Positions 1 through 13,245 of a stretch of 64,000 nucleotides of DNA are shown here, piece after piece. The position numbers were made by a program, and so were the translations under genes. Origin of the DNA: Lates calcarifer (lineage: Eukaryota; Chordata; Actinopteri; Centropomidae); contig NC_066852.1 in assembly GCF_001640805.2 (NCBI RefSeq), positions 11,603,194-11,667,193 on the forward strand. Reading direction: 5' to 3'. How positions within the stretch are numbered: the first letter of the stretch is position 1; each line of letters opens with the position of its first letter. The notes under the pieces are model-generated. The model saw nothing but the letters and a program-made list of their open reading frames with translations, had not been told where the DNA came from and made no database searches.

Positions 1-787
1 CCCTTTCAACTGACTGCTCAGTATGCAGGGACCCAGTTTCAGGGACCTACAGTATGCAATCACATTAGCATTTGGTTTAAGATGGTACTAGACCACAGGA
101 GCCATTACAGAAATATGCAAATATAATCAGGACTTCAGTCTCATGCCTCACACAATGAATGAAGACAATATATCATCAAGGTTAAACAATTGAGCTGCAT
201 CCTTGGCCTCCTTCCAAAAATTAAGATTTAATGATGTTACGGTTTTGATAATCATAACGTTGGTGAAGCTTAAACTACAAAGTGAAACATGAATATTTCA
301 TCATTTCATTTTACAGCTTTAACAACTTTTTCCTGGTGGCGAAGACAAAAAGTCGATGAGAAAAAATAAGTGACTAAAGTGGAGTTTCAAAGTAAAACCT
401 ATGATGAAATCTCTATATTTTCATTGATGAATCAAGAGGAGATGATATCACACAGAGATTTCTCCTTTTCTGGATTCTCAGGGTTTGTTAGATTAGATGC
501 TCATTCTTGTTCTTGACCCAAACTAAAATGTTCATTTCCGATCAACTTCTCTTCTAATGACTAAAAAGGACTAAATGTCAAGTGCAGTCAACCAAAACTG
601 TCAAAAAATAAAGGAGGGCCTAAAACTAAAATGGCTTTTGATCTCAGGACTCAAGACTAAATCCAAAAATAGCAGTCAAAATTAATACTATTTTAAGGTG
701 AAGGGCAAATCAAATTCCCTTCACTCTTCTAAAATAGCATCTATTACAGAAGTCCAGTCTTTCAGTCTGTCTTCACAGCAGCAGCTC
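1..787. other. Intergenic, nothing recognised
   Basis: This AT-rich stretch has no open frame with coding character, no recognisable exon with splice sites, and no repeat family I can name. It lies upstream of a dispersed repeat and of the tagln promoter. Confidence 0.5.
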
Positions 788-1140
788 TGCAGGCACATCG
801 GTGCTTTGAGCTAAATGTTAACATGCTCATGTTATAGTCCTGACACCATGTTCATCAGCTTGGCTTAGCACGTTAGCATGACACCATTTGCTGGTTAGCG
901 CTAAGCAAAATGCACTTCTGAAGTTGATAGCAGTAGGTATTCGGTCATGAATCAAAGTACTGGATGATGGAAAGTTAAGAAATCACCAAAGTTAGTACAG
1001 TTTATCCTGGGAGAACATGAACGTGTGTACCAAATTTCATAGCAACCCATCCAACAGTTGTTGAGATATTTCAGTCTGGACCAAAGAGGCAGACCATCAG
1101 GCCATCCCCAGGGCTATACGGCTAGCAGGGCTAAAATCTA
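788..1140 (+). repeat. Dispersed teleost repeat relic
   Basis: The segment has the ordered phrases of a very common fish dispersed repeat. First comes a run of 'gctaa/gttagca' words around 810-905, then 'ggtcatgaatcaaagtactgg', then 'taccaaatttcatagcaacc' and 'catccaacagttgttgagat'. These phrases recur in thousands of copies in percomorph genomes as I remember them. It has no coding capacity and is diverged. The element class is not certain, and the match to the family is from memory and was not searched. Confidence 0.6.
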
Positions 1141-3399
1141 TCTATTTATTTTTCGACTAGAGACAGCCCACTCTACTTTGAATATTTATAACTCTCTGAA
1201 AGTCAGAAACCACTGAGACAGATTTTATGGAACATCAGATATTGTTTTGTTTTTTTGACCCAAAATAGGTTTGCAGTTGAATTGTTCATTCTGAGGCTGA
1301 AAACAAAAGCCACACCACTTTTCTCTTGGTGCTCAGTTATTCTTCTCCATCTGTTAAGTTTCTTTTTCTGTGTAACAGCTTCAGATTTTACACCCTGATG
1401 ACATCACAGGTTTTTTTTTGCATCCACCAGGCAGCTCTTTTTCAATTAGCAGCTCTCAGCAGGGTCATCAACACCCAGCGGTGTGTCCATCTACAATTAA
1501 ATCTGTTAAATCTGTTCTCAGGACGGGTTTGACTCCAGAGGACAGAGAGCATGATTCGTCAAATTGTCTTCCCTTGGAACAAAATCACATTTAACATACT
1601 GGTTAGCTAGTGTGGAATGTAATGCTGCTTTTAGCTGTTTGTACCCTTGCAGTAAAGTTAAAACTACACCACAGAGGAAAAAGCAATGAGTGGATGTCAG
1701 CTGTTGGCTGCCCCCCTGAGCCACCAGATGTTGCTGTGGTGCAGAAACAGCCTGTAGAGACTCACAGTGGGGCTGATCAGTATCTGGCATGAAAATGCTG
1801 CAAATACAAGCTGGACTCGTTTCTTGCAAACACAGCATTTTGGAAATGCAAAGTTTAAACACAAGGAAGAATGATTAAGGTTAAGGATAGCCTGAGACCA
1901 GGACAGGGGATAATGCAAAGGATGAACTGTTACCACCTTGGCATTAGAACATTTTCAGAGTAAAAAACAAAGAAACTTTGAGTGTGTTTCCCTCTCACTC
2001 ACAGCTCACCCACATGTGGAATTTCTCATCTGTGTGTATCTTCACCATTTACAGGTTTATTGGATAATGTTTCCCACATTCCCACACACACATACACACA
2101 CACACACACACAGTTATCTGTCATCTGGTTGAACATGAACTTTCTTCCAAGTCACACGCCTCTAACTCCACACCCAGCGTGTCAACCAGTTCACTGTACT
2201 GTATGTTCACCAGATAGAGGCTGTTGCCAGTGGAGACTTCGATAAAAGTAGTGATGCCAGATTTCAGAAGCACTCCATTACAAGTAAAAGTCTTGGATTC
2301 AAAATTTTACAAAAGTATCACAAGTGAGGTATTCATTATGCAAAATGGCCCTTTTCTTTGTTTATACATGAATGTGCAAGCAGCAGTTTAATGTTGTAGC
2401 TAGTAAAGATGAAGCTTTTCATTTTTACAAGTATATTTGGGTAGTCTGAATTATACAAAAGCATATTATATATTCTAAGTTTATCATACAAAGTAATATA
2501 ATACAAATTGTTATGTCTATCTTCTTTTTATGTGTGCATTTAGAATGTCGTAGTTAAATGAAAAAATAGATTTTGCTTTTCACTGTGACAAGACTTTCCA
2601 ATGCCATATTATAATCAAATTACACAGGTGAATTAAGGTGAAGATCATCACTTTATTTCTATTTTGTTTTGTTTTAGGCATTTTAAATCTTCCATACTAA
2701 AAGGCTACTTCTGACAAAGTACTTCTGACTGCACAAGCAAAGATAAATAGATAAAGACATTATATGTCCCTGCTTTTCTTCATTTTGTGTTATTTTGAAT
2801 TTGACTTTGAGTGATCACACTTCAAACTCAAACGACGAGTAAAAGTGTCGACAGTGAAAGCAACGTTAGCAGCTGACTTGACCTTTCATGAAGAGGCAGT
2901 GTTTGTGTGCAGGAAAGAGGAAATATTCTACCACAACGAAACCACTCTCAGGTTGCCACAATCATTAACCCTGTAGACGTCGGGGGGGTTAAATATAAAA
3001 ACTGTCGCTGCAATGACACAAAACTTGGCTAACATAAACATGTCACAGCAGCTCTGGACACCCACATTTTCACGACTGATGTGCTCAGTAGATGACCTCA
3101 TACACTGCCAACTCCTCACAATGTTATCATGTCTGATGTCGTCATTTCATCTCAAAGCCCCGCCAGGTCCTGACTTGCTGATGGGGACTGGAATGTCTCA
3201 GAGGGAGTGTCTCTGCTTGTTGTCATAGAAACTGCCTGGATATACAGCTGTAGCTTCTGTAACTGTGCACAAGGACAAGAGTCACTTCCATTTCTCATGG
3301 ATTTACATTTTCCACTACTAGGAAAAAATGCTGTGATGTGTCACGACTCGTCCTTCTTCTTCCTCTTTATTATGTCTTGAAATGAAACTCGGCAGAGAG
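1141..3399. other. Intergenic upstream of tagln, nothing coding seen
   Basis: No exon is supported here. The only clear structure is a (CA)n microsatellite at about 2082-2113. Short open frames in the region are not conserved-looking and lack splice context. Confidence 0.5.
2082..2113. repeat. (CA)n microsatellite
   Basis: A nearly pure CA dinucleotide run with one interruption (CATA), in sequence upstream of tagln. Confidence 0.9.
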
Positions 3400-3905
3400 G
3401 AGGGGTTTACATTCCACAGCTGCCTGCTGCCTGTTTCAGTTTTAGACAGACGTGAGAGGCCGCAAACATCATCCATTTGAATTAAGGCAATAAATAAATC
3501 TCCCACATGCGCTTTCCTGCTCTCTAATTACTGTAACTCCCTTCCTGTGCTCCCACAAACTTCACTGTTCTCGAGGATTTTATCATCCCTCCCTCCTTTT
3601 CCTCCTAATCCTGTCTTGTTCTTTAGCGGTAGAGGGAGAAATTTGGAGAATTCTTTTCAGTGACCACACCAAAACTCTCCAGTCACATGCTCTCTTTTTC
3701 CTTCCCGTCGTTCTCCTAAATAAGGAATTACAATTTGAGTGTGGAAACAGGGAAAGAGCAAAGGGGCGGGTCATAGAGTGAAATAAGAGGACCTGAAGGC
3801 GTATCTCTTCTCTTGCTCCCTCTTTCTGTTGAGTGTAGTGAAGTCATATATTTCAGGCAAGGGTGTTTGCAGTATTTATACTGGCACTCTGTACGGTGCA
3901 CTCTG
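3400..3905 (+). promoter_or_regulatory. tagln: Putative tagln promoter
   Basis: A TATA-like element (TATTTATA) lies at 3873-3880, about 30 bases before a plausible transcription start near 3905. Exon 1 is inferred to end at 3991 with a strong GTAAGT donor. Further upstream are a CATTCC-type TEAD/MCAT motif near 3411, an adjacent CAGCTG E-box near 3418, and a CArG-like sequence at 3715-3725 (CC, seven A/T bases, GG). Mammalian transgelin promoters depend on SRF-bound CArG boxes. Here the match has one A/T base too many, so SRF binding is only inferred. Confidence 0.5.
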
Positions 3906-3991
3906 CACTGTGTTGTAAGAAAGAAGAAGAGCGGGAGCACAGCAGCACGAGCCCAAACCCACCTGTACTCACCTGAAAGCTACTACACAAA
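3906..3991 (+). other. tagln: tagln non-coding exon 1 (5' UTR), inferred
   Basis: The 3' boundary is set by the donor GTAAGT beginning at 3992; the 5' boundary is estimated from the TATA-like element at 3873-3880. Mammalian TAGLN also has a non-coding first exon followed by a long first intron, and the coding start here lies in the next exon at 7693. The exact start cannot be fixed without transcript data. Confidence 0.5.
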
Positions 3992-6900
3992 GTAAGTAAA
4001 CACTTCTCTCTTAGCCTCATTCATCAAACTCACTTTTCTAGTTTCTCACTGGCAGTGAGAAAGATTTCTTTGTTGCTTTGTGGGGCTTGTGGCTAACTCT
4101 GTGCAGGAAACATAAAAAAAAAAAAGAGTATAATATATCATACACCCCACCCTCGCTCTCTGTCTCCTTCTCTCCTGCTGATGTTTGATCATGCAGAGAC
4201 TAAGACTGGGCGCTTAGTTAAAGTTTAGCTCTTTCTGTAAAGATTAGATGCCTTCTGAGTGAGCCACTAGTCTGTAAATTCTTGTGTTATGAAATCCTCC
4301 TTCTTATCTACCTCTCAGCTCTCAGCTCAGTGCTCACAGCAGAATGTGAGGCCTCACAGTTTCAGGGAATGTTAACAGCTTCAGCCTCTGACAAATCTCT
4401 CATCAGAGACCCTTCAACATGTAGCCGGCACTGTCTAATAATATGTCATTTTCTACTTTAATATATGCTCTGAGCACCACAGGATGTGGCAGTAAAACGC
4501 AGCATGTGTCTGTCACGTGTTGTCACATTTATGGACCAACGTAAAGTTTTATGTGCAAGCGAGTGCTTTGGACATAACTTAAGAAAACTGTGACTTTAGC
4601 TGGTGTCTGGGCTGTTTGTGCTATCTCCAGTGACAAGGTAAACTTAAGAGCCTTGAGATAACAGTGTGGCTCAGCAGCAGCTGGGACTGTGCAGAGCAGG
4701 GGAAGGGGAATGTGTTCGTGTACTCTGTCAGAATTAATCATGTGAACTAGTTTATCCTTTTAGATCCATTATGTTTATATCGCAAAGGTCGCAGATCAGC
4801 CTCTCAGTCTTTTGTTGAACTAAACGGGCCAGTAATCAGATTTCACTGGGTTGAGATGGTGTTAAATTGTAAAAAGCAACTGCTGATGACGTAGTTTTAT
4901 TCAGCCTTGTTGCAACAGCAAGTTGTGAAACATCTTGTAACGGATGTTACCGTGATACCAAAGTTTAAGAATTTGGGCGGGGGATGAGAATGATGAATAT
5001 AACAGTAACAACTGGAGCTGCATCTGAGTCAGACACTTAACCCCTCAGATGGCACATGGGAGCTGATCAGTGGGGTGACATAGTGGCAGTCAAGTATTCA
5101 AAGTTTTCACTGTGTAAAGGTAAAGCAGAGGATCAATGGAAAGGCTCAGGTGTGCTCAGGCTCCTGGGCTACTGAAAGTTTGTATTTTGGTGAGAAAGTA
5201 ACAAAGTCAGTTATCTCATTACAGACTTACACACCACACACACTGTTGTTTGGATGATAATGTTGAAGCTAAAAGCTGTGCTGGTCTGACTTGAAACAAA
5301 TACTAGGCGAAGAGTGAGACCATTTATAACAAACTATGAGACATGTCAGTGTACAAATATGTCTTTTAAGTGGTTAATAGTGGTTGTGCAGTCACAGAAG
5401 CCAAAAAGCTAGTTTAGTTGTGAGGTGTCATCTTCAACACTGAAGTGCACAGAGCAAAGAATAATAATTCTTGCATAACGACTGCAAGATAAAGGACAAA
5501 CAAGGCAAAATACATTGACTGGAAATCAAAATGTGTTACCACTTTGCCAGTGCATATATGAGCAACACATCAACCAGTTTATAAAACGTATTTTTGATGC
5601 TTAGAAATCACTTCAGTAACCCCAGCAGCACACATCCATTATCGACATCGTGGTTTTTGTGGGGGTGGGGGGGCTGTAGCTTTGACTCTATGATTACAAG
5701 ATGTTCCCAGTAACTACAAGGTCGCTCCCAGTTGATTTTTAAAGCACAGAGCTCCACATAATCTTCCAAAACACACACTCAAACACCTGTACATACACTG
5801 TGCTTGAATAGCCTACCCTGCTGTATCTGTTTGCAGTCTACTTTACAGTCAAGTAAAAGCAGCCATGCATTTGTCAGAGTGGCAGTGGTATGACCTAATC
5901 GTGTGACATCCAGTCACACGATTAGGTCATGCCTAATCATATGACTGATCTCTGTAGTTCAGAGATCACAGGTTCAAAGTTCAAGGTTAGACTAAGGGTT
6001 AATTGGGAGGAGCAGACTCTCTTCATCTTCCCTCACCGTTCACTGCATGCAGAGATAAGTCCTGATGTTAGCAGCTGCTGGCTTTTCTCTGGGCGTGCCA
6101 GGACACCACAGATGGAACTCCTCTGATTGAGAAAGAAAGTGCTCAACAGCTCAGATATTTGGATATTTACTTCACCCTTGTTGCTGAAACAAATTGCTTT
6201 TGGAGCAGCCTAATGGTCAGGAAGATGCTTCTCCTCCACATGCCCACCAATATTTTATGCAACCAATGCAACCTCAGACAATGAACAGAGACACAAGTGT
6301 GATCTATGGCAGCGAGGGCTCCAGTGCGGAGCAGTTAGAGACAATGATGATTTGTCAAACTATCAACACTTATTATGTAAGGCTGACAAACCTCTGTTTT
6401 GCAAGGGATTTAATAGGTGTGCTGTTCTGGCCTCAAGGGATGTATGTACTTTATGCTGTATATTAAACCTGGTTTGACTGCTAAAATTAAACACACTTTT
6501 GCACTTATGCATGCAATCTTATGTGGTATGTCCAGCCATTTACAAGGCAAAAAGTATGCAGTATCACCACAGAACCACATATACTGTTTGTATCATATTG
6601 TGTGCATTTCTTTGTGCACATTCTTGGGCAGGAGCAGGAATTCCCTATCAGCTATAAACATCTTCACATGTTATCTGCTTTCCTAGACATTTGTCACTCA
6701 CTGATTCAGATCAGTAAAAGCAATAACTGCATCGCAGCAGTTAACACCTACCGTTTCATTCTCTTACAATTTAACAGGTTTTTTTTTTTCAGTTAAAAGC
6801 TGTTTCCATAGTGAGCTGAAGTGTATTGTTTTGTTTACAGTCCTGTATACACATAGCTACCTTTGTCAGGGAAGGGAGGAAGGAAGTGACAGCTGAATGA

Positions 6901-7685
6901 GCAAACAGGATGCAGGGAGCGGGGCAGTTCTGCTGAAGCTAACAGGAAGCTCATACTACATTAATAAGTCAGAGAGGCTAACCATAATTACTTACAGAGG
7001 ACAGCAGGGTTGTAATTCCTCAAGGCATTTAGCTCTTCCAATGTACATGCACAGAATATTAAATGATGACACTGACATGGTCTGGATAATGGCGACACAA
7101 ACTTTCACTCTGTACATCATAAATGAAGAAGATGATTAAATGTGCTCGGCTGTACGCAGGTGCATTTTTAGAACTCCTCTCCTAAGTCTAGCCTTGCCAT
7201 CACATTTAACACACAGTCACAACAGAATGATCAAATTCTTGCATATTCTCATCTAACTCTCTGCCAGAATCGGAATAATCATATTTCCCAAAACAATAAT
7301 TCCTAACCATCAGCACTAGATGCCTTTACACTTACTGTTAACCTTTACTTAAATCTGTTTTTAACCAAAGTTCCAACAGTACAACAGCCCCCTTGAAGAA
7401 TTCTCGCTCGTTCTGAAACTGTGAAACTAATAGGAGCTCATGAAAAACAGAACACACAACGCGAAATACATTCATGCATACGTGCACATATAAGGTAGAC
7501 AGCGACTAAAATCCTATTTGTTCTGAATGTAAGCCAGGGTTGTGGGTGTGAGCAGGGAAGGAATTTGAATGTGAATGTAATTACATCTATTAAATATCCA
7601 TATTGAAAAGGACACAATACAGTGCCAGGGAGTAAAGTTTGTTGAGCTATTTGCTCAATCTAACACTGACTTTCCCTCCCAACAG
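3992..7685 (+). other. tagln: tagln intron 1
   Basis: The inferred intron runs from the GTAAGT donor at 3992 to the acceptor ending at 7685, just before the exon carrying the tagln start codon. It contains no supported exon. Its one distinctive structure is the perfect hairpin at 5890-5930, listed separately. The short open frames at 5.9-7.1 kb show no domain or homology I recognise. Confidence 0.5.
5890..5930. repeat. Perfect 18-bp inverted repeat (hairpin)
   Basis: The left arm at 5890-5907 (ATGACCTAATCGTGTGAC) is the exact reverse complement of 5913-5930, separated by a 5-base loop (ATCCA). Both arms are mixed composition, so this is not a low-complexity artefact. It lies within tagln intron 1. 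Confidence 0.95.
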
Positions 7686-7692
7686 GATCAGC

Positions 7693-8680
<988 letters not shown>

Positions 8681-9905
8681 ACGCGAGCAGTGCGCCAACC
8701 TGTCCTCTGAAAGGCCAGTCAGCGAGGATGGAGAAACTCTGACTCTTACCTAGGCCATTAGGAGAAATGTGACCTGACTGCTTTCAAGACCAAACTGGAC
8801 CAAAACAGGGACCAACGAGAACATGTGCACATATACAACACACACACTCCATGTTGAGGAAAACACAGAAAGACCTTTAACAGTATAAATAATTAGAAAG
8901 AACATTTTGCATACTATTTTTATGACTGCACTCTGCTAAGCCAACTTGTAAATATTTTTTTTTTCTGAAAGGATCATTCCAGTTGTTTTGCATGTCTTAA
9001 CTCACTACCTTAAAATCAAATGTGTTTTTCATTTATGCAAACCACAAGATTTTAGATTTATTACCTTCCAGACCTCCACTGGTTTCAGTTCATTTCAGTG
9101 CACTATAAACATCAACTTGCAGAGACTTGTGACTTGCTTGAGAGAAGTTATGCATCACATTTAAGCATGTTTAACAAGTTTCCTTTAGTTAACAGCTGTA
9201 GTATTGCAACGCAGTAATGCAGTCAGGAGAGCTTTTCATAACTCTAACTCTTGGTGCATTCACAGACACTCAGACATCAGAGATTTAATCATTTCTAATG
9301 GATGAAGCAGTCAAATCCATGTTTATTTTTCATAGTGTGTTGCTCCTCTGACATCCTAGCTATTAATTCTTGGACATCAGTGTGTCCTTGAATGCACCAC
9401 CAAGGAGAGTTTCAAAATTGTCCCCTGCTCATATCTGCATTACAATACAGCTATAATGCTACACTGAACAGAAATTAATGATAAAGAGCAAACTGAGCAA
9501 ATTGTTCAGTGTGACAGATTAACTGTCTCCAGTTTCACGTCCCTGCTGAGTCACTATGAACTGGAATGAACTGAAACCAGTGGCAGCCTGGAAGGTAGGG
9601 GTTGCGTAGAGTGCTGTGGTTTACAATAATGTTAAGTGCAAAATTAATAGAAGTTAATAGGGTTACAACGATCAAATCCACTCGTATAGTCAAGTGTAAG
9701 TTTAGAAAGTGAATTGCCTGGTTTAAAAAGCTTTCAAACAAAAAAAAAACATAAAATACAATCATGTGTGTTTTACCTGTTCTATAACATAGTCTGAAGT
9801 TAGATGCTGTCAGTTGACTAATTTCTAAACCATGTTGGACCTTGTTTTTTTGAGAACATATAATGGACTATATGGAAATAAAGTTCAATTAAACTGTAAA
9901 GAAGC
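8681..9905 (+). other. tagln: tagln 3' UTR
   Basis: Non-coding sequence follows the stop codon at 8678-8680. A consensus AATAAA lies at 9877-9882, followed about 20 bases later by GT-rich sequence (cttgtgtgatg), which together make a credible cleavage site near 9900. The length of about 1.2 kb is inferred. Confidence 0.6.
9877..9882 (+). terminator. tagln: Poly(A) signal AATAAA of tagln
   Basis: Consensus hexamer on the sense strand of tagln with a GT-rich element downstream. It is the best 3'-end candidate before the next gene. Confidence 0.55.
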
Positions 9906-12187
9906 CTCTTGTGTGATGAATAAACTAACGAGGAGAATAGTAAGATTTGTTGACTTCTACAGTGATAATGCTATTGATCACACACTGTACTGTGTGGTTC
10001 TTTCTTGATAAGCTGGTACCAGGTAAATAGTAAAAAAGATTAACTAATATGGATGGCAACCATAATAAACATGTTGGAGTTACTGCAGGTAACTACAGCC
10101 GACCAAATACGTTTGTTTGCTCTAAACCTGGGCTGTGTTCCACACAGAGATAAGAAGATGTGATAAAGTCTCTGCAAGAGAAAGAAAGGCAATCTGCCCG
10201 AAGGTGGGAGGAGAAAAAATGACTGGGGGTGGGGGGTGATGATGGGTGGGGATAAAACCTGGATTTCTCCTGGCTGGGATTTCTCTGGTTGGATGGAACA
10301 AGAAAATCAAGGGGGATTCAGAGGAGGACTATCACTATCCCCTGCCAAGGTTTTGTTTATGCTGTGTTTTTTTCTTGAGAAGGGACTAAGCTGTTCAGCA
10401 TGAAATGACTCAGAAAAAAGGCCAGAGATGGAGAAGAAAAGCAGGATGGAAGAAGACAGTAAAAGAGGAAAATTAGGTTTGAAAGAGATTATAAACAGAC
10501 AAGAAGAAGAAGAGGTACTTCAAAAAAAGGAGAAGGAAAAAGAAAAAAGAAAAGTACAAGATAGAGTCACACACATGAGATTAAGGTGGCTGGGGTCAGA
10601 GAGAGAACAGGTCAAGACAGAACAGGACAGAGCGCATTTCCAAAAAAGGAATGATCATTGCAGGGGGAAGACAAATAAAAAGACTTCCTTTTCCCCTTCC
10701 TTCTTATTCTCGGTCTGTCAACAGGAAACTCTGCATGTATTGACACAGCGGAGTAACATATTGTAAAATCATAAAAAACAAGTAAGCCTTTAAAACAAGT
10801 GAAAACAATACAGTAAATATGCTATCAATGGGGTGGCATATTCTTATGTTTTGATTCTTACTTATGGTTTATAATCTATTATTTTCACAATAAAAGCATC
10901 AGAAAACTGCTTTTCTTACATGCTTGATCATGTACAGTCACACTTGTATTAAATAGTTCATTAAGACTACTTGCCTCCAACAGAGTGAGATCTTTTGCTT
11001 TTTATAATGGCCTCAATATTAAAACTTACTCTACTGTTAATGAAGCAGCAGCACATTATTCTCTGCGGGACAGCGACTGTCATCTCAGCTGTAGTTTAGA
11101 TAATTATAATTGCCAAAAAGTATTTATTATTTCAACACTAATATTTATTTCAGCACTAGCAGACTGGTTTGCTTTGGCATAAGTGAGTCTCACACAACTC
11201 AACACACCAGCTTTAGTTTATCTTATGGGTCCATTAACACAATCTGCCAAGACTCTTTTACACTGTGACTGATTCCTTCTTACTGTTCATCACTATTTAC
11301 ATCAAACTGCCACATTGGTAACTGTTGGGTCAAGAAACAAAAATATTTCATGAAATGTGCAAGGCAAGTCTGACTGTGTCATTAAAGCAGAGCAGATTAA
11401 AACAGATTCATCTGTTTGAATCCTTATCTGACCTTTAAATTGTTGCTTTTTAATCATAAGTGTCTTACTACCATGAACCACTTTGTTATCTTTGGAGGAT
11501 CACAACATGAAGGAAAGAAGTAGAATTACTGAGGATTTTCCCATTCACTCTACAATAGGTTGCCTCTGTATGTATGTTTGCTCCAGTAGATTTGATTCAA
11601 TCATTTCAATTATCTTTATTTATTCTATTATTTTCAGAAAACTGATCTGTGGCACTATATAATTGCAAGAAATTACTGTTTCAGGGCACATTCTTAATGT
11701 TAAATTAGAATTAAATGTTGAATTAGGCTTCGCAAGTACCGTTGAATTTTACTTCATCATTTGTTGACTAACTGAGCTAACAAACTTTATCACATATCAT
11801 TCGCTCCCTGACTTTGGAATCTTAGCTGCTATTGTGTGTAGCAAAGTGTAACTTATTAATAATCAATCCATGTTGAATCATGAATTAGTTAACTGATTAA
11901 CAATTAGTCCATGATTCATTTATCATTAATCAGTCATTTTAGTCATTCTGAGTAAAAAAAAAGTGCTTTGAAAGTTGGAGATCTGTGAATGATGTCAACA
12001 GATACACGCTGGTTGTGACAGCAGCAGCAATTACTGACGCTGGTTTGTAATAAGGTTGCTGAATCTGTGTGGAAGAAAACTACAATTTCCCTGTTTTTAC
12101 ATGCAGTAATCCTTATAGTCTGAGGAGTGAGGTAACAATGGAAACGTGATGTAAAATTTGACACTATAATGTTGAGATTGAATTTCC
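9906..12187. other. Intergenic, nothing coding seen
   Basis: No exon or gene is supported. The purine-rich stretch at about 10420-10680 gives a Lys/Glu-rich open frame that looks like composition rather than coding. Around 11874-11918 there is a 9-bp inverted repeat (TGAATCATG ... CATGATTCA) in AT-rich sequence. Confidence 0.5.
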
Positions 12188-12315
12188 CATCCATCCATTA
12201 GCTATACAGTTTATCATTTGAGTGTTGTGGGGGGGCTGTAGCCAATCCCAGCAGACACTGGGCGAGAGGTGGGGTACACCCTCATACAGCTTGCCAGTCT
12301 ATCACAGGGAGGTTG
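12188..12315 (+). repeat. Dispersed teleost repeat fragment
   Basis: Contains the ordered phrases 'catccatccattagctata', 'gggggctgtagccaatccca', 'gcagacactgggcgagaggt', 'ggggtacaccct' and 'ccagtctatcacaggg'. This is the signature of a highly repeated element found throughout percomorph fishes as I remember it. It is truncated, has no coding capacity, and its class was not determined. Confidence 0.75.
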
Positions 12316-12650
12316 AGTTTTCTCATAAAGTCATTTCACTTCTGGCCTGTCACACCACAGTGGAAGGCAACTTAAATTAATGAGACAGAAAAACCCACTT
12401 GTCACATCTGAAATATTCCCTAAGCAAGCTAAAACAAACATATTTTTTAATCCTTATCCTATGATTTAAATCTTTTTAACATTTCTGCAGCTAATGTGTA
12501 GCAGAACAGTGGTGCCTGACCTTCTTAACATAGGAGCTATTTTTTCATTCCATCAGGGTTTTAATGAAAAGTGTGGAAACACCAACACATCACTGGCCTC
12601 ACTGCAGTGGAATGTACTGTGCTGCCATACAGGGGCATAACAGGGGCAAA

Positions 12651-12830
12651 GATAGCCTTAAGGTTAAAGAAGTGGCCTTTTGACTGGAGAGAAGCCAGTT
12701 TGAATCCTTAGACTGTCTGGGAAAATGTGAATGGGGGAGCTGATGTAACACCTTCCTTTAACAGCTACCACTGTACCAAGGCAGGAGGTGGAGCTCTCAC
12801 TGCTCTGGTGGCTACAATAGAGGGCTGTCT
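12651..12830 (+). repeat. tRNA-derived SINE relic
   Basis: A box B-like word (AGTTTGAATCC) at about 12698-12708 follows a box A-like region near 12661-12685, with the spacing of a tRNA-type internal promoter. The body ('gaaaatgtgaatgggggagc', 'taacagctaccactgtacc', 'ctctcactgctctggtggc') matches the conserved body of a known fish tRNA-SINE type as I remember it. It is diverged and probably inactive. Confidence 0.55.
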
Positions 12831-13040
12831 CCAATAATGATCAAAGGACATTGGACAGTCATTTCAAAAGGAACCATAGGAGGAAGGAAGTTTAGGAATA
12901 GGAAGCATACAAGTTTGCAAGGCTGTGGCCTGCTCAAGACCTCAAGATTCAAGTAAATGAAACGCCCTTTCAGTTTGATTATCAGGCTGGAACTAATACT
13001 GTGGTCAGTAAGGTCAGGAAGGTGGTGTAAGGACACTGAG

Positions 13041-13240
13041 CTACGCAGTGGAAAAAGCTGTCACACACCACTGCAGAGACATGATTTCAGTCCCCAGGAC
13101 TGGAGCCTCTGGCTTGGCCATAATGAACATATTGACAGTGTTAGTGGGTGGGAGGCCAGTGAGGGATTATGTCCTTGATGCAGGACTAGTGACTCCTACT
13201 GGCTGGTCTGTCAACACTGTCTGTCTCATGCAGTCTAATC
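13041..13240 (+). repeat. Second tRNA-derived SINE-like relic
   Basis: A box B-like word (GATTTCAGTCCCC) sits near 13083. It is followed by body phrases ('gaggccagtgagggattatg', 'ccttgatgcaggactagtga', 'ctcctactggctgg') that I recognise from a fish SINE body. It lies about 210 bases after the preceding SINE relic in the same orientation. Assignment is by remembered pattern only. Confidence 0.5.
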
Positions 13241-13245
13241 CATAG

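Noticed and set aside
10428..10766. Lys/Glu-rich 112-codon open frame as a small gene
   Set aside because: It reflects a purine-rich stretch. There is no family resemblance, promoter or poly(A) context.
12661..12708. Possible functional tRNA gene
   Set aside because: Box A and box B-like words are present, but no cloverleaf can be formed and the downstream body is that of a SINE.
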